From the NCBI RefSeq assembly GCF_900110245.1, contig NZ_FOCZ01000001.1, positions 806,001 through 870,000 of the forward strand: a stretch of 64,000 bases of DNA, given 5' to 3'. The position numbers and the translations under genes are program-made. Of the stretch, positions 26,813 to 35,111 are shown one piece after another. The stretch is from Niastella yeongjuensis (GTDB taxonomy: Bacteria; Bacteroidota; Bacteroidia; Chitinophagales; Chitinophagaceae). Within the stretch, counting starts at the first letter, position 1; each line of letters begins with the position of its first letter. The notes below the pieces were generated by a model. That model saw only the letters and a list, made by a program, of their open reading frames with translations, searched no databases and was not told where the DNA came from.

Positions 26813-27463
26813 ATGCGCCGGAAAGTGATCTTTTATATTGGCTTTTTTGTGATACTGGTAATTGGCTTTTATGTGGCGTTAACCCAGGTTATACCGGGTT
26901 ATGGAGAGGCGAAGCTGCCGATAATGAACACGGTTCAGCCGTTCAGTTTTACAAACCAGGACGGCCAGCTGGTAACCCAGCAGAGTGTGGAAGGCAAGGT
27001 GTATGTGGCCGAATACTTTTTTACCACCTGCCCCAGTATTTGCCCCATGCTCAATACCAATATGAAAAAGGTGTATGAAGCCTACAAAGGGGAGCCCGGG
27101 TTTATGATCCTGTCGCATACCGTAGACCCCGATAATGATAATGTGACCCGGTTAAAATGGTACGCAGATTCCATGCAGGTAAACACAAATCAATGGGTAT
27201 TTTTAACGGGAAGAAAAGACAGTCTATACCAAGCGGCCCGCAACAGCTACCTGCTCGATGATCCCCAGAACAACCTGCAGAATATAAATGAGCAGTTTTT
27301 GCATACCCAGTTTTTTGCCCTGGTTGACAGAAGCGGGAAGGTTCGCAAAATTTATGATGGCCTGAAGAAAGATGAAATAGAAGAATTGAAGAAAGACATA
27401 AAAAGATTGTTGAAAGAACACAATACCGGCGATCGTTTTTCAAATAATATGTTTGGCAGCTAA
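26813..27463 (+). CDS. SCO1/SenC-family copper chaperone
   Basis: A 216-residue thioredoxin-fold protein with an N-terminal membrane anchor (about 5-24). Copper ligands are present: Cys73 and Cys77 in TTCPSICPM and His164 in NEQFLHTQ. SCO proteins deliver copper to the CuA site of cytochrome c oxidase or act as thiol oxidoreductases. The ATG at 26813 gives the normal family length; the frame extends upstream but that part is not related. The fur gene starts 25 bases downstream, so the two form an operon, a hint that metal supply controls SCO expression. Confidence 0.92.
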   Translation: MRRKVIFYIGFFVILVIGFYVALTQVIPGYGEAKLPIMNTVQPFSFTNQDGQLVTQQSVEGKVYVAEYFFTTCPSICPMLNTNMKKVYEAYKGEPGFMILSHTVDPDNDNVTRLKWYADSMQVNTNQWVFLTGRKDSLYQAARNSYLLDDPQNNLQNINEQFLHTQFFALVDRSGKVRKIYDGLKKDEIEELKKDIKRLLKEHNTGDRFSNNMFGS

Positions 27464-27488
27464 GGCTGCATGTGTTTAATGATTTACC

Positions 27489-27905
27489 ATGGAAGCGCAG
27501 ATAGACGAAATTCTTAAGAAAAATCAGTTGAGTGTAACCGGTAGCCGCAAAAGGATCCTGGAGCTGTTCCTTATGAGCAACGGAGCCCTGGCGCATGGGG
27601 ATATTGAAAAAAAGACCGGTGAAAAATTCGACCGGGTAACTGTATATCGTACGCTGCAAACGTTTTTGGAAAAAGGCATTATTCACTCCATACCAACTTC
27701 TGATAATTCGGTGCTGTACGCGCTTTGTAAAGACGACTGCACCGAAGGCCATCACCACGATAACCACGTTCACTTCATTTGCAATAAATGCGGTAAAACT
27801 ATTTGCCTGGCAGATGTAACTGTACCTGAAATAAAAATACCAGGTGGCTTCCTGCCCCAGGATTACCAGATGGTAGTAACCGGCCTGTGCGCCGAGTGTC
27901 GCTAG
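27489..27905 (+). CDS. Fur-family metal-responsive regulator (Fur or Zur)
   Basis: A 138-residue regulator: N-terminal winged helix with recognition helix FDRVTVYRTLQTF (47-59), hinge, then the metal-binding and dimer domain with His-rich GHHHDNHVHF (87-96) and the structural Zn site CNKC (98-101) plus the C-terminal CAEC (134-137). The family binds palindromic operators when loaded with Fe or Zn. Which metal is sensed cannot be read from sequence; the merC and SCO neighbours favour a non-iron metal such as zinc or copper. It is co-transcribed with SCO and probably autoregulated through the palindrome at 26.72 kb. Confidence 0.9.
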   Translation: MEAQIDEILKKNQLSVTGSRKRILELFLMSNGALAHGDIEKKTGEKFDRVTVYRTLQTFLEKGIIHSIPTSDNSVLYALCKDDCTEGHHHDNHVHFICNKCGKTICLADVTVPEIKIPGGFLPQDYQMVVTGLCAECR

Positions 27906-28353
27906 TACGGGTAAAAAAACTTGATCACAATCATCTAAATTTTCTTCTCCGGTTAGTCGGCAGCGATGTGTTTTTGCATATTATACGGTATGCCGGTGTA
28001 CGATAACCGGTCATTAGCATCTCTTCCGGGTTGATAGTTAAATGATATTAAAGACTGATTAAAATCAGTTTAGTGATTTATGAATTACTAAAGCTATATC
28101 AATTTTGCCTGAATAAATGAAAGCCGCCAGCAGAGTGATTTTTCGAAGGTTACGGGTATTAGCTAAAACATTAGATATATAAAAAAACAAAGCCCCGATG
28201 TAGAAACACCGGGACTTTTGGTTAAGGCTCTGATTAGTAGCTATTTTATGATGTTGGTAGAAAAACCTACCGTAATCAAATTATATTTTGTGTTACAAAT
28301 ATAATAGAATGCATTAATATTTTGCATACCATGAACTGGGTATTTTTTTTAGG
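27906..28353. other. Gene-free stretch, 448 bp
   Basis: No credible coding frame on either strand. It holds the terminator of the oligoendopeptidase gene (28182-28216), a short imperfect AT palindrome (TTTAGTGATT at 28069, with its mirror ending at 28093) and a small GGTAG/CTACC hairpin (28253-28270). I see no RNA gene. Confidence 0.6.
28182..28216 (-). terminator. Terminator of the M3 oligoendopeptidase gene
   Basis: On the minus strand AGTCCCGGTG and CATCGGGGCT form a 10-bp stem (two G-U pairs) around the hexaloop TTTCTA, followed by TTTGTTTTTTT. It is 138 bases past the stop. Confidence 0.8.
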
Positions 28354-30084
28354 CTAGGGATGAACGTTTAGTTTATCCATTTCTTCCTTCACAAACTGCA
28401 TCAGCTGTTTGATGTAGTCGGGCGAAAAATTAAATACCAGTCCGGCTGCACTGTACAATTCAGGCAATGTTTTAGTACCGCCCAATTGTAATGACGTCAT
28501 ATAGTTGTTCAGTGCTGCGGTTTTATTTTTTCTGAATTGCATCCACAAGCCAATGGCGCCTAACTGGGCAATACCGTATTCGATATAATACAATGGAACT
28601 TCAAACAAATGCAGCTGCCGTTGCCAGGCATAGGTGCGGTATTCAGAAAGGCCTTCCCAGTCAATTACATTGCTTGAGAACTCATTCAGGATCTCCATCC
28701 ACTTGCTGGCTCTTTCTTCTACAGTATGATTGGGGTTTTCATATACCCAGTGTTGGAACTTATCTATGGTGGCAATCCAGGGGAAGATGGTGATCACTCT
28801 TTCCAGCTGGTGTTCCTTAGCTCTTATCAGGTCTTCTTCCTTATTGAAGAAAACATCCCACGAATCCATGCTGAACAATTCCATCGACATGCTGGCTACT
28901 TCAGCTATTTCCATAGGATACTCCTTGAAGGAAGTTAACTCCAATGGATGGGCGAGGAAGGAATGAACTGCATGGCCGCCTTCGTGCACCATGGTGGTAA
29001 CATCACTCATTTGTCCAGCCGCATTCATGAAGATAAAAGGAGCGCCGGTTTCAGCCAGTGGACAGTTATACCCACCGGGTGCTTTTCCCTTACGGCTGTC
29101 CAGGTCGAGGCGTTTCATGTCGCTCATTTTACGCAAACAGTCGGCAAAGAACGGATGCACCTGATCAAAACACTCGATACTTTTTTCCAGCAACTCACTG
29201 CCATTGCTAAATGGGTTCAGTGGGGTAACGCCTTCCGGTTCGGCCTCAGAATCCCAGGGACGTAAAGTGGGCAGGTTGAGTTTTTTCTTTTTCCGTTCAT
29301 TGATCACATTTACCAGCGGCAGAATGTGTTGTTTAACCGCTTCATGAAATTGAAAACAATCTTCCTTGGTATAGTCAAAACGGCCCAGCTCTTTGAACTT
29401 ATAATCGCGGTAGTTATCGAAACCGGCGTTTTTAGCTACCTGGTGTCTTTTCTGTATCAATTGCGTGTATAGGTCATTGAGTGCATCCTTATCCTGCAAG
29501 CGGCGTTCATTGATCTTGCGGTAAACCGTTTCGCGCAAATTGCGGTCGTGGCTTTCCAGGAATTTGGCAGCCTGCTGCAGTGTGTATTCCTTACCGTTTA
29601 CTTCAATGGTCATTTTGCCGGCAATAGTGCCAAACGATTGGGCCAATACGGCCAGTTCTGATTGCAGGGGAATATTCTCTTCACGGAACAGCTCAATGCT
29701 TTTGCGAACACTGCGCAGGTAGGTGAAGTATTTTTTCTGATCAAGCTCGGCGGTAAAAGGACTTTCCACCAGTTTTTTATTCAGCTTATCGGCATAGGGC
29801 TGAATTTTAGGTTGTATTTCGGTCACAAAGAAAACAAAGGCTTCTTCCAGTGCCTTGTTTTCGGTATCGCAGGTCATTTTTATCTGGCGCCAGCAGGCAT
29901 CTTCACTCACTACCGCTTCCAGTTCACTCATATCGTGCAACCATTTTTCCAGATCGGCTTCGGTATTGACGGGTCTGTCGAGCAGGTTCTTGAAATAAGG
30001 CTCCAGGTTATCCCAGGTAGTTACTGTAAAATCTTCTGGTAAGAAGTGCCGGGGCACCTTTTTTATATCTGCAGTATAATTCAT
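28354..30084 (-). CDS. pepF: M3-family oligoendopeptidase F
   Basis: A 576-residue cytosolic zinc metallopeptidase that degrades oligopeptides. The zinc site MVHEGGHAVHSF (HExGH, near residue 365) and the downstream Glu-bearing block YPMEIAEVASMSME are both intact, and the C-terminal YYIEYGIAQLGAIGLW is an M3B hallmark. Length is normal for PepF (about 570-600). No signal peptide. It is monocistronic, with a hairpin upstream that ends the DUF5606-like transcript and a terminator downstream. Confidence 0.93.
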   Translation of the reverse strand: MNYTADIKKVPRHFLPEDFTVTTWDNLEPYFKNLLDRPVNTEADLEKWLHDMSELEAVVSEDACWRQIKMTCDTENKALEEAFVFFVTEIQPKIQPYADKLNKKLVESPFTAELDQKKYFTYLRSVRKSIELFREENIPLQSELAVLAQSFGTIAGKMTIEVNGKEYTLQQAAKFLESHDRNLRETVYRKINERRLQDKDALNDLYTQLIQKRHQVAKNAGFDNYRDYKFKELGRFDYTKEDCFQFHEAVKQHILPLVNVINERKKKKLNLPTLRPWDSEAEPEGVTPLNPFSNGSELLEKSIECFDQVHPFFADCLRKMSDMKRLDLDSRKGKAPGGYNCPLAETGAPFIFMNAAGQMSDVTTMVHEGGHAVHSFLAHPLELTSFKEYPMEIAEVASMSMELFSMDSWDVFFNKEEDLIRAKEHQLERVITIFPWIATIDKFQHWVYENPNHTVEERASKWMEILNEFSSNVIDWEGLSEYRTYAWQRQLHLFEVPLYYIEYGIAQLGAIGLWMQFRKNKTAALNNYMTSLQLGGTKTLPELYSAAGLVFNFSPDYIKQLMQFVKEEMDKLNVHP

Positions 30085-30097
30085 TAGATCAGTGTTT

Positions 30098-30150
30098 TAA
30101 AATAAGAAAGCTACAAACTTCAGGTAATAAAACCAGAAGCCTGTAGCTTT
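30098..30150 (-). terminator. Terminator between the DUF5606-like gene and pepF
   Basis: Arms AAAGCTACA (30107-30115) and TGTAGCTTT (30142-30150) enclose further pairs CTTC/GAAG and GGT/ACC around a 6-base loop. On the minus strand it is followed by a T-rich tract (TTTCTTATTTT). It starts 21 bases beyond the stop of the upstream gene. Confidence 0.7.
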
Positions 30151-30171
30151 AGTTTACTAAAGTTTAATATT

Positions 30172-30858
30172 TTACTTCTTGGCTTCTTTTTTAGGAGCAG
30201 CTTTCTTTTTAGGCGCTTCGGCGTCACCTTCAGCGTCTTCTTTTTTAGCTTTAGGAGCGGCTTTTTTCTTGGGTGCAGCTTCTTTTTTCTCTTCTGCATC
30301 ACCTTCGCCTTCTTCTTTTTTAGCTTTAGGAGCTGCCTTTTTCTTTGGAGCCGCTTCTTTCTTTTCTTCAGTTGCTTCTTCTTTGTCTGCCTTGGCTGCT
30401 TTTGGCTTTTCTTCTTTAGCAGGCGCTACTTCTTCAGCAACGGCTGATTCTTCAGCGGGAGCTTCTTCAGTAACTTCTCTTAATTTGATCTCGACAACAT
30501 TCGATTTCAATACGCCGAACCATTTCACCATCTTCTTCATATCGCTTGAGTATACGCGGTCGAAGTCGAGGTCGGGGTATACTTTCTCGAAATATTTTTT
30601 AACGGCAGCGTTGTCTTTTTCATCAGGTGTTTTTTCACTACTCTGGTCCATGGCAGTGAAAATATCCACCAGGTTCACATTATCGCGAACTGTATATACT
30701 TCAATGCTTTCGAGATGAGAAAAATTATGTATTCTGCTCGAAACGAATTTTGTGCTGTTGTCATCCAGTGACTTTACGATTGCGCCATCTGATTTACTGC
30801 TTACCAATTCGAATAATCCTGGTAAACCCGTTACTGCGACAATTTTAGCGTATTCCAT
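30172..30858 (-). CDS. DUF5606-like protein with Lys/Ala/Pro-rich histone-H1-like tail
   Basis: A 228-residue cytosolic protein. Residues 1-130 form a folded domain (MEYAKIVAVTGLPGLFEL, DRVYSSDMKKMVKWF) that I match to the DUF5606 family of Bacteroidota. The last 100 residues are low complexity: an acidic Glu/Ala-rich stretch and then three PKKKAAPK units with alternating acidic linkers. The tail comes from two perfect-length 25-residue repeats (164-188 and 189-213) and a partial third. Such KKAAPK tails resemble histone H1/HctB proteins and bind DNA or RNA. Function unknown; nucleoid or ribosome association is a guess. Confidence 0.82.
   Translation of the reverse strand: MEYAKIVAVTGLPGLFELVSSKSDGAIVKSLDDNSTKFVSSRIHNFSHLESIEVYTVRDNVNLVDIFTAMDQSSEKTPDEKDNAAVKKYFEKVYPDLDFDRVYSSDMKKMVKWFGVLKSNVVEIKLREVTEEAPAEESAVAEEVAPAKEEKPKAAKADKEEATEEKKEAAPKKKAAPKAKKEEGEGDAEEKKEAAPKKKAAPKAKKEDAEGDAEAPKKKAAPKKEAKK
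30220..30369 (-). repeat. Two tandem 75-bp coding repeats
   Basis: The two units encode residues 164-188 and 189-213 of the DUF5606-like protein and differ only in the acidic linker (EEGEGDA against EDAEGDA). A partial third copy follows. The copy number of such a run can change by slippage or recombination. Confidence 0.75.
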
Positions 30859-31095
30859 ATCAATTCAAAATTTTTAAGGAGTTGCAAGATAATCTGATTT
30901 TGGCAAACGTTGTTCCAAAATAGTCTGAAAGATGGGGACAGGGCACTATCCGGACTGCCAACCCGGCATTTTTGTCTCCCAAACCGCCCTGGAAATTTAT
31001 TTTGAATTTTGGGCAATAATTTTTAGCAGAACGCATGTTTTTGGGCAAAGCGCCATCCAATATTTATATACTTTACTTAAACTAAATCTCATAGC

Positions 31096-31509
31096 ATGAA
31101 AAAAGCGATCTTATTATTAGTTATTGCTATTTCCGGTGTTTTAGCCGTACAGGCACAGGGCGGTGGCGGCTATCAGCGCCGTACTCCCGAAGAAAGGTTA
31201 AAAATGGTAAAGGAAAAGCTGGTTGATCTGAACCTCGATAAAGGCCAGACTGCTAAAAGTGACAGCGCCTTTTTAGACTATTATAAAGCTCAGGACAAGA
31301 TTTTTGAAGAAATGCGTGCCGGTGGCGGCGCCCCCGACCGGGATGCCATTCGCGAAAAAATAATGAAACTGGCCGGTGATCGCGACGAAAAGCTGAAAAA
31401 GATCTATACCGACGAGCAGTTTAAGAAATGGAAAGAAACGATAGAGCCTGCCACCCGTCCTCAGCGTGGCGGCGGCGGTCGTGGTGGAAACGGCGGCGGC
31501 AACAACTAA
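31096..31509 (+). CDS. Exported Gly-rich-tailed small protein, 137 aa
   Basis: Signal peptide (1-20, ending VQAQ), then a charged helical core containing the EERLKMVKEKLVDLNLDKGQ element. This LxLtxxQ-like turn is found in Spy/CpxP-type periplasmic chaperones (LTXXQ motif), here LNLDKGQ, followed by a second helix pair and IYTDEQFKKW. The C-terminus is a run of Gly/Arg (RGGGGRGGNGGGNN). A periplasmic chaperone-like or metal-stress role is possible. The gene stands alone with a terminator. Confidence 0.75.
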   Translation: MKKAILLLVIAISGVLAVQAQGGGGYQRRTPEERLKMVKEKLVDLNLDKGQTAKSDSAFLDYYKAQDKIFEEMRAGGGAPDRDAIREKIMKLAGDRDEKLKKIYTDEQFKKWKETIEPATRPQRGGGGRGGNGGGNN

Positions 31510-31538
31510 TGGCTTTGATGCACACGTTATAGGATGTA

Positions 31539-31566
31539 CCCCGGTCTTTGAGATCGAGGTTTTTTT
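31539..31566 (+). terminator. Rho-independent terminator of the 31.1-kb gene
   Basis: CCCCGGTCT and AGATCGAGG pair with one mismatch and one G-U around a 3-base loop, followed by seven T. It is 29 bases after the stop. Confidence 0.75.
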
Positions 31567-31581
31567 GTGCCGTAGGCGGGC

Positions 31582-32346
31582 CTACTGCCCCATCCATTGT
31601 TTAAACGCTGCTGCGTTTTCCTGGCTTATGATAATATCTTCTGTGACCAGGGGCACCACTTCCAGCAACAGCTTGCTTTTGGGATAGGCCTTTATTCGTT
31701 TGATGGCGCTCATATTGACCAGGTATTTACGGTTCACCCGGTAAAAAGCAGCCGGATCAACCTGGGTTTCAATATCGGCCAGGGACTGGTCCATAATAAA
31801 CTTTTGCCCGCTGCTGTCAACCATACATACCAGTTTGTGGGTGGCATAAAAATAAGCCACTTCTTCTGCCTTGATACTGATGTAATCAGTGCCGCGTTTA
31901 ACCAGGAAGCGTTTTTTAAATCCTGCGATTCCTCCTGTTGGGGGTTGGGTAACCGGCCAGTTGGCCAGGGCCTTATAACCGATAAAATGCTGTTTCAACT
32001 TCTGGTATTTATTAAGGGCTGCCTCCAGCTTCTCCGGCTTTATGGGCTTCAACAAATAATCAATGCTGTTATATTCAAATGCTTCCTGCCAGTATTCATC
32101 ATAGGCCGTGGTAAAAATAACCGGGCATTCTACGTTTATTTCTTCAAAAATTTTAAAAGACAACCCATCGCTGAGCTCAATATCCATAAATATCAATTCA
32201 GGGGTCGGATGCTCCTGCAACCAGCTGATGGCCTCCTTAACACTGCCCAATACAATCTCAACATATACCTGTTGATTACATAACGCCAGTAAGGAGAGTA
32301 ATTTTTCTGCTGCTGGCTTTTCGTCTTCAATTATGACACAGTTCAT
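31582..32346 (-). CDS. LytTR-family response regulator
   Basis: A 254-residue two-component regulator. REC domain: acidic pocket IIEDE near the start, phospho-acceptor Asp55 in FMDIEL, Thr in FTTAYD and Lys in YLLKPI. C-terminal LytTR DNA-binding domain with FLVKRGTDYISIKAEEV and FYRVNRKYLVN. I place the start at ATG 32346, one base after the stop of the kinase gene; a TTG three codons upstream is less likely. Its partner kinase is encoded immediately upstream, and the two will be translationally coupled. Target genes are unknown. Confidence 0.92.
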   Translation of the reverse strand: MNCVIIEDEKPAAEKLLSLLALCNQQVYVEIVLGSVKEAISWLQEHPTPELIFMDIELSDGLSFKIFEEINVECPVIFTTAYDEYWQEAFEYNSIDYLLKPIKPEKLEAALNKYQKLKQHFIGYKALANWPVTQPPTGGIAGFKKRFLVKRGTDYISIKAEEVAYFYATHKLVCMVDSSGQKFIMDQSLADIETQVDPAAFYRVNRKYLVNMSAIKRIKAYPKSKLLLEVVPLVTEDIIISQENAAAFKQWMGQ

Positions 32347-32347
32347 A

Positions 32348-33364
32348 TCAGGCAATTTTTAAAATGGGTAAGGAGACCGTGAAGTCGCTGGCCGATTCCC
32401 GCACACTGATCTCTTTACTGGTTGTTAATTTATAGCGTTCGCCCAGGTTGTGTAAACCAATACGCGATGATGCTTTTCGTAATATTTTTTTCCTTACCTG
32501 GTTGTGTATGATCAACTCGTCGTGTTGCATTTCAATAGTAATTACCAGGGGAATGGCGTCGGAAAACTCATTGTGCTTAATGGCGTTTTCAACCAGGATC
32601 TGCAATGAGATGGGAGGTATTAAATATAGATCATGCACAACGGGATCTATATGTATCTGCAATTGTACCGCCTGCTCAAACCGGATCTTCAACAAAGAAA
32701 AGTAATCGTTCAGGAATAACAGTTCTTCATGCAGCAGCACCAGTTCACGGGCTTTGTTTTGAAGAATATAGCGGTATACATCTGCCAGGTTATCGTTGAA
32801 CTGTTTGGCCTTGGCGGCATCTTTTTCAATCAGGTGCGAGAGGGTGTTCAACGAATTGAATATAAAATGCGGGTCTATCTGGTTCTTGAGCGCTTCCAGC
32901 TCCGCTTCTGCGCGGGCCCTTTCCAGTTGTTCTTTTTTTAATTTTTCGCTTTCTGCTTCCCGTACTAAAAAAACAGTTTCATAAATATGGGTAATGAACA
33001 AGACACAGATCATTACCACCAGGCTGGTAGTTTTTATCTGGTCCCAGTTAATGATACCTGCGTTGAATAAATTATACCAGATCACCAGCAGCAGGGCCGT
33101 AATGGGAATGGTGTAAAATGAAATGGCCAGCACAAGCACAACTATCTTTCGTACTGGTTTATTGAACCAGTCGAAATAACTACGCAAAGTGAATAACAAA
33201 TAACGGTTTCCCTCCCAAATAAGAAAGGAAATACCAATGGTGAAGAGAAAACTGAGTTTGAATTTCCAGGGATTTAATGCAAGGTGATTCATCATGCCCG
33301 AGACCAATGGAATGGCCACGCCAAATGCCGGGATAAGTATTACCCGGAAACCGATATCATTCAA
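32348..33364 (-). CDS. LytS-type sensor histidine kinase
   Basis: A 338-residue membrane kinase: four hydrophobic segments (about 5-130), a coiled coil (SEKLKKEQLERARAEAELEAL), then the His_kinase domain with the phospho-acceptor in NQIDPHFIFNSLN and the ATPase N-box LVENAIKHNE. No extracytoplasmic sensor domain is visible, so the signal may be membrane-borne. The start is not an ATG: TTG at 33364 is used here, but the frame stays open and protein-like for another 20 or so codons upstream with no ATG or GTG. It pairs with the LytTR regulator downstream. Confidence 0.88.
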   Translation of the reverse strand: MNDIGFRVILIPAFGVAIPLVSGMMNHLALNPWKFKLSFLFTIGISFLIWEGNRYLLFTLRSYFDWFNKPVRKIVVLVLAISFYTIPITALLLVIWYNLFNAGIINWDQIKTTSLVVMICVLFITHIYETVFLVREAESEKLKKEQLERARAEAELEALKNQIDPHFIFNSLNTLSHLIEKDAAKAKQFNDNLADVYRYILQNKARELVLLHEELLFLNDYFSLLKIRFEQAVQLQIHIDPVVHDLYLIPPISLQILVENAIKHNEFSDAIPLVITIEMQHDELIIHNQVRKKILRKASSRIGLHNLGERYKLTTSKEISVRESASDFTVSLPILKIA

Positions 33365-33522
33365 TCGTTCAACGCCGGTTGATTTTTTTATCGGCTTATT
33401 ATTGATATTGATCGCCTGCTTTTCCAGCCTGATTCCCTTTTAGTTGATTGCGTAAAAATTAGGAAATAGATTTGAAATAACCATAAACCAGTTAAGGCTA
33501 CCCATTTCAAAACTAATTTCTT

Positions 33523-33957
33523 ATGACAATGAACGAAATAAACTGGTGGGCGGTGCTGGTTGCCGGTATTTCTTCTTTTGTAGTTGGCGGCATCTGGTAT
33601 TCACCCGGTTTATTTGGCAGGGCCTGGATGAAGGACAACAATTTTACGGAAGAACAAATAAGAAAAGGGGGCAACAAGGGCAAGGTATTCGGCTTTACCC
33701 TCCTATTCTCCTTATTGATGGCCGTTAACCTGGCAATGTTCCTGGCAACCCCGGCAGATTGTCCCACAAACTGTGCTGCAAAAGCCGATATTACCTGGGG
33801 TGCTACGGCTGGTTTTCTTGCCGGCATCTGGACGTTCTGCGCTATTGCTATTCACAGCCTGTTTGAATTAAAACCCTGGCGATTGATCTTTATTAATGGA
33901 TTTTATAGTGTGGTAGCGCTGATCTTAATGGGCGCTATTATTGGTGCGTGGCGGTAG
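33523..33957 (+). CDS. DUF1761-family membrane protein
   Basis: A 144-residue integral membrane protein with four hydrophobic segments. The N-terminal NWWAVLVAGISSFVVGGIWY and the SPGLFGRAWM turn are the hallmark of DUF1761. Function unknown. It has no clear operon partner; the divergent kinase gene lies about 160 bases upstream. A second in-frame ATG two codons later is an equal start candidate. Confidence 0.87.
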   Translation: MTMNEINWWAVLVAGISSFVVGGIWYSPGLFGRAWMKDNNFTEEQIRKGGNKGKVFGFTLLFSLLMAVNLAMFLATPADCPTNCAAKADITWGATAGFLAGIWTFCAIAIHSLFELKPWRLIFINGFYSVVALILMGAIIGAWR

Positions 33958-34117
33958 AAGAGTTAACAGGTAGTCATATTTTTTTAATTGGAATGTTATT
34001 AACTTCAGTATAGTCATGAAAGGGCCTTGAGGGTGTGGGTGAACAGGCTGCGGAATTATCATGTTCATAAAAATACCTTCAAGGTTTATTTATTAATTAC
34101 TTAAAACTTTCTACATT

Positions 34118-34504
34118 ATGACCCACGCTATCAGCTGGTTCGAAATTCCGGCAACCAATCTTGACCGTGCACAAAAGTTTTATGAAGCTATTTTTGGTAT
34201 TCAGCTAGTTCCTATGGATATGCCCAATATTAAAATGCGCATGTTTCCCATCGATGACCCTATGACGGGCATTGGTGGTGCAGTGGTTGATACCGGTGGT
34301 GAGTTTCATAAGCCGTCAGCAACAGAAGGCGCCCTGATCTATTTGAATGGCAACCCGGATGTTCAAAAGGTACTGGACAAAGTAGAAGCCGCCGGTGGCA
34401 AGATAATGATGCCCAAAACTGAGATTACACCTGAATATGGCTTCATGGCGGTTTTTGTTGATAGCGAGGGAAACCGAATTGGTTTGCATTCCATGCCGGC
34501 CTAG
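34118..34504 (+). CDS. VOC-superfamily (glyoxalase-fold) protein
   Basis: A 128-residue protein with two betaalphabetabetabeta modules. AISWFEIPATNLDRAQKFYE at the N-terminus and GFMAVFVDSEGNRIGLH at the C-terminus are the paired metal-binding strands, with His3 and Glu/His in the second module as likely ligands. The function cannot be given: family members include glyoxalases, dioxygenases and antibiotic-binding proteins. It starts 32 bases before the SRPBCC gene and is probably co-transcribed with it. Confidence 0.85.
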   Translation: MTHAISWFEIPATNLDRAQKFYEAIFGIQLVPMDMPNIKMRMFPIDDPMTGIGGAVVDTGGEFHKPSATEGALIYLNGNPDVQKVLDKVEAAGGKIMMPKTEITPEYGFMAVFVDSEGNRIGLHSMPA

Positions 34505-34535
34505 CATAAGCCCGTAACACCTTAAACCCTGATAT

Positions 34536-35036
34536 ATGTCATCGATTGACTGGAGCCGATTTACAACCCGTATTAACATCAGTGCGCCGGTAGAAAGGTT
34601 ATACCTTGCCTGGGCTACCCGCGGCGGTATGGAAAGCTGGTTTTTACGCCTGTGTGAGTACAAAAATAAGAACGGTAGCGAACGACCGGCTGATGAAGAA
34701 GTAGTGGTGGGCGATACGTATAAGTGGCTCTGGTATGGTTACGACGATAATAGTGTTGAATATGGGCAAATACTTGAATTGAACCATGAAGACTTTTTTA
34801 AATTCAGTTTTGGCAACGCTGGTATTTGCTCCGTTCAGATAAAAGAAGAAGCCGGGGAACATATAGTTGAATTAACGCAGGAAGATATTCCCACCGATGA
34901 AAACGGGAAGCAAAACTATCATGTTGGTTGTAAAACCGGTTGGACGTTTTACCTGGCAAACCTGAAGTCGATGATGGAGGGTGGTATAGACCTGCGCAAT
35001 AAAAATGAGCAGTTGCAACGGATGTTGAATAGTTAG
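34536..35036 (+). CDS. SRPBCC/AHSA1-type START-domain protein
   Basis: A 166-residue cytosolic protein of the Aha1-C/SRPBCC fold: FTTRINISAPVERLYLAWAT, then GGMESWFLR and the C-terminal GWTFYLANLKSMMEGG helix. These domains form a hydrophobic ligand pocket. It follows the VOC gene by 31 bases; VOC and AHSA1-type genes are commonly neighbours in Bacteroidota, often with unknown substrates. It ends at a strong bidirectional terminator. Confidence 0.85.
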   Translation: MSSIDWSRFTTRINISAPVERLYLAWATRGGMESWFLRLCEYKNKNGSERPADEEVVVGDTYKWLWYGYDDNSVEYGQILELNHEDFFKFSFGNAGICSVQIKEEAGEHIVELTQEDIPTDENGKQNYHVGCKTGWTFYLANLKSMMEGGIDLRNKNEQLQRMLNS

Positions 35037-35055
35037 GCGTTGAAAGTTATATATT

Positions 35056-35092
35056 AAAAAGGGCCTCCCGATTTTATCGGGAGGCCCTTTTT
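35056..35092. terminator. Bidirectional terminator between convergent genes
   Basis: GGGCCTCCCGAT and ATCGGGAGGCCC form a perfect 12-bp stem with a 3-base loop, flanked by five A on the left and five T on the right. It serves both the SRPBCC gene and the convergent DUF1579 gene. Confidence 0.95.
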
Positions 35093-35111
35093 ACTTCGTT
35101 AAACGTTCACT

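Noticed and set aside
30179-30718. 179-codon Ala/Ser/Phe-rich frame on the plus strand
   Set aside because: It is the antisense of the Lys/Ala/Glu-rich repeats of the DUF5606-like gene, which produces artificial open frames.
30831-31060. Two minus-strand frames upstream of the DUF5606-like gene
   Set aside because: Short, poorly patterned, overlapping each other in different frames, no start signals.
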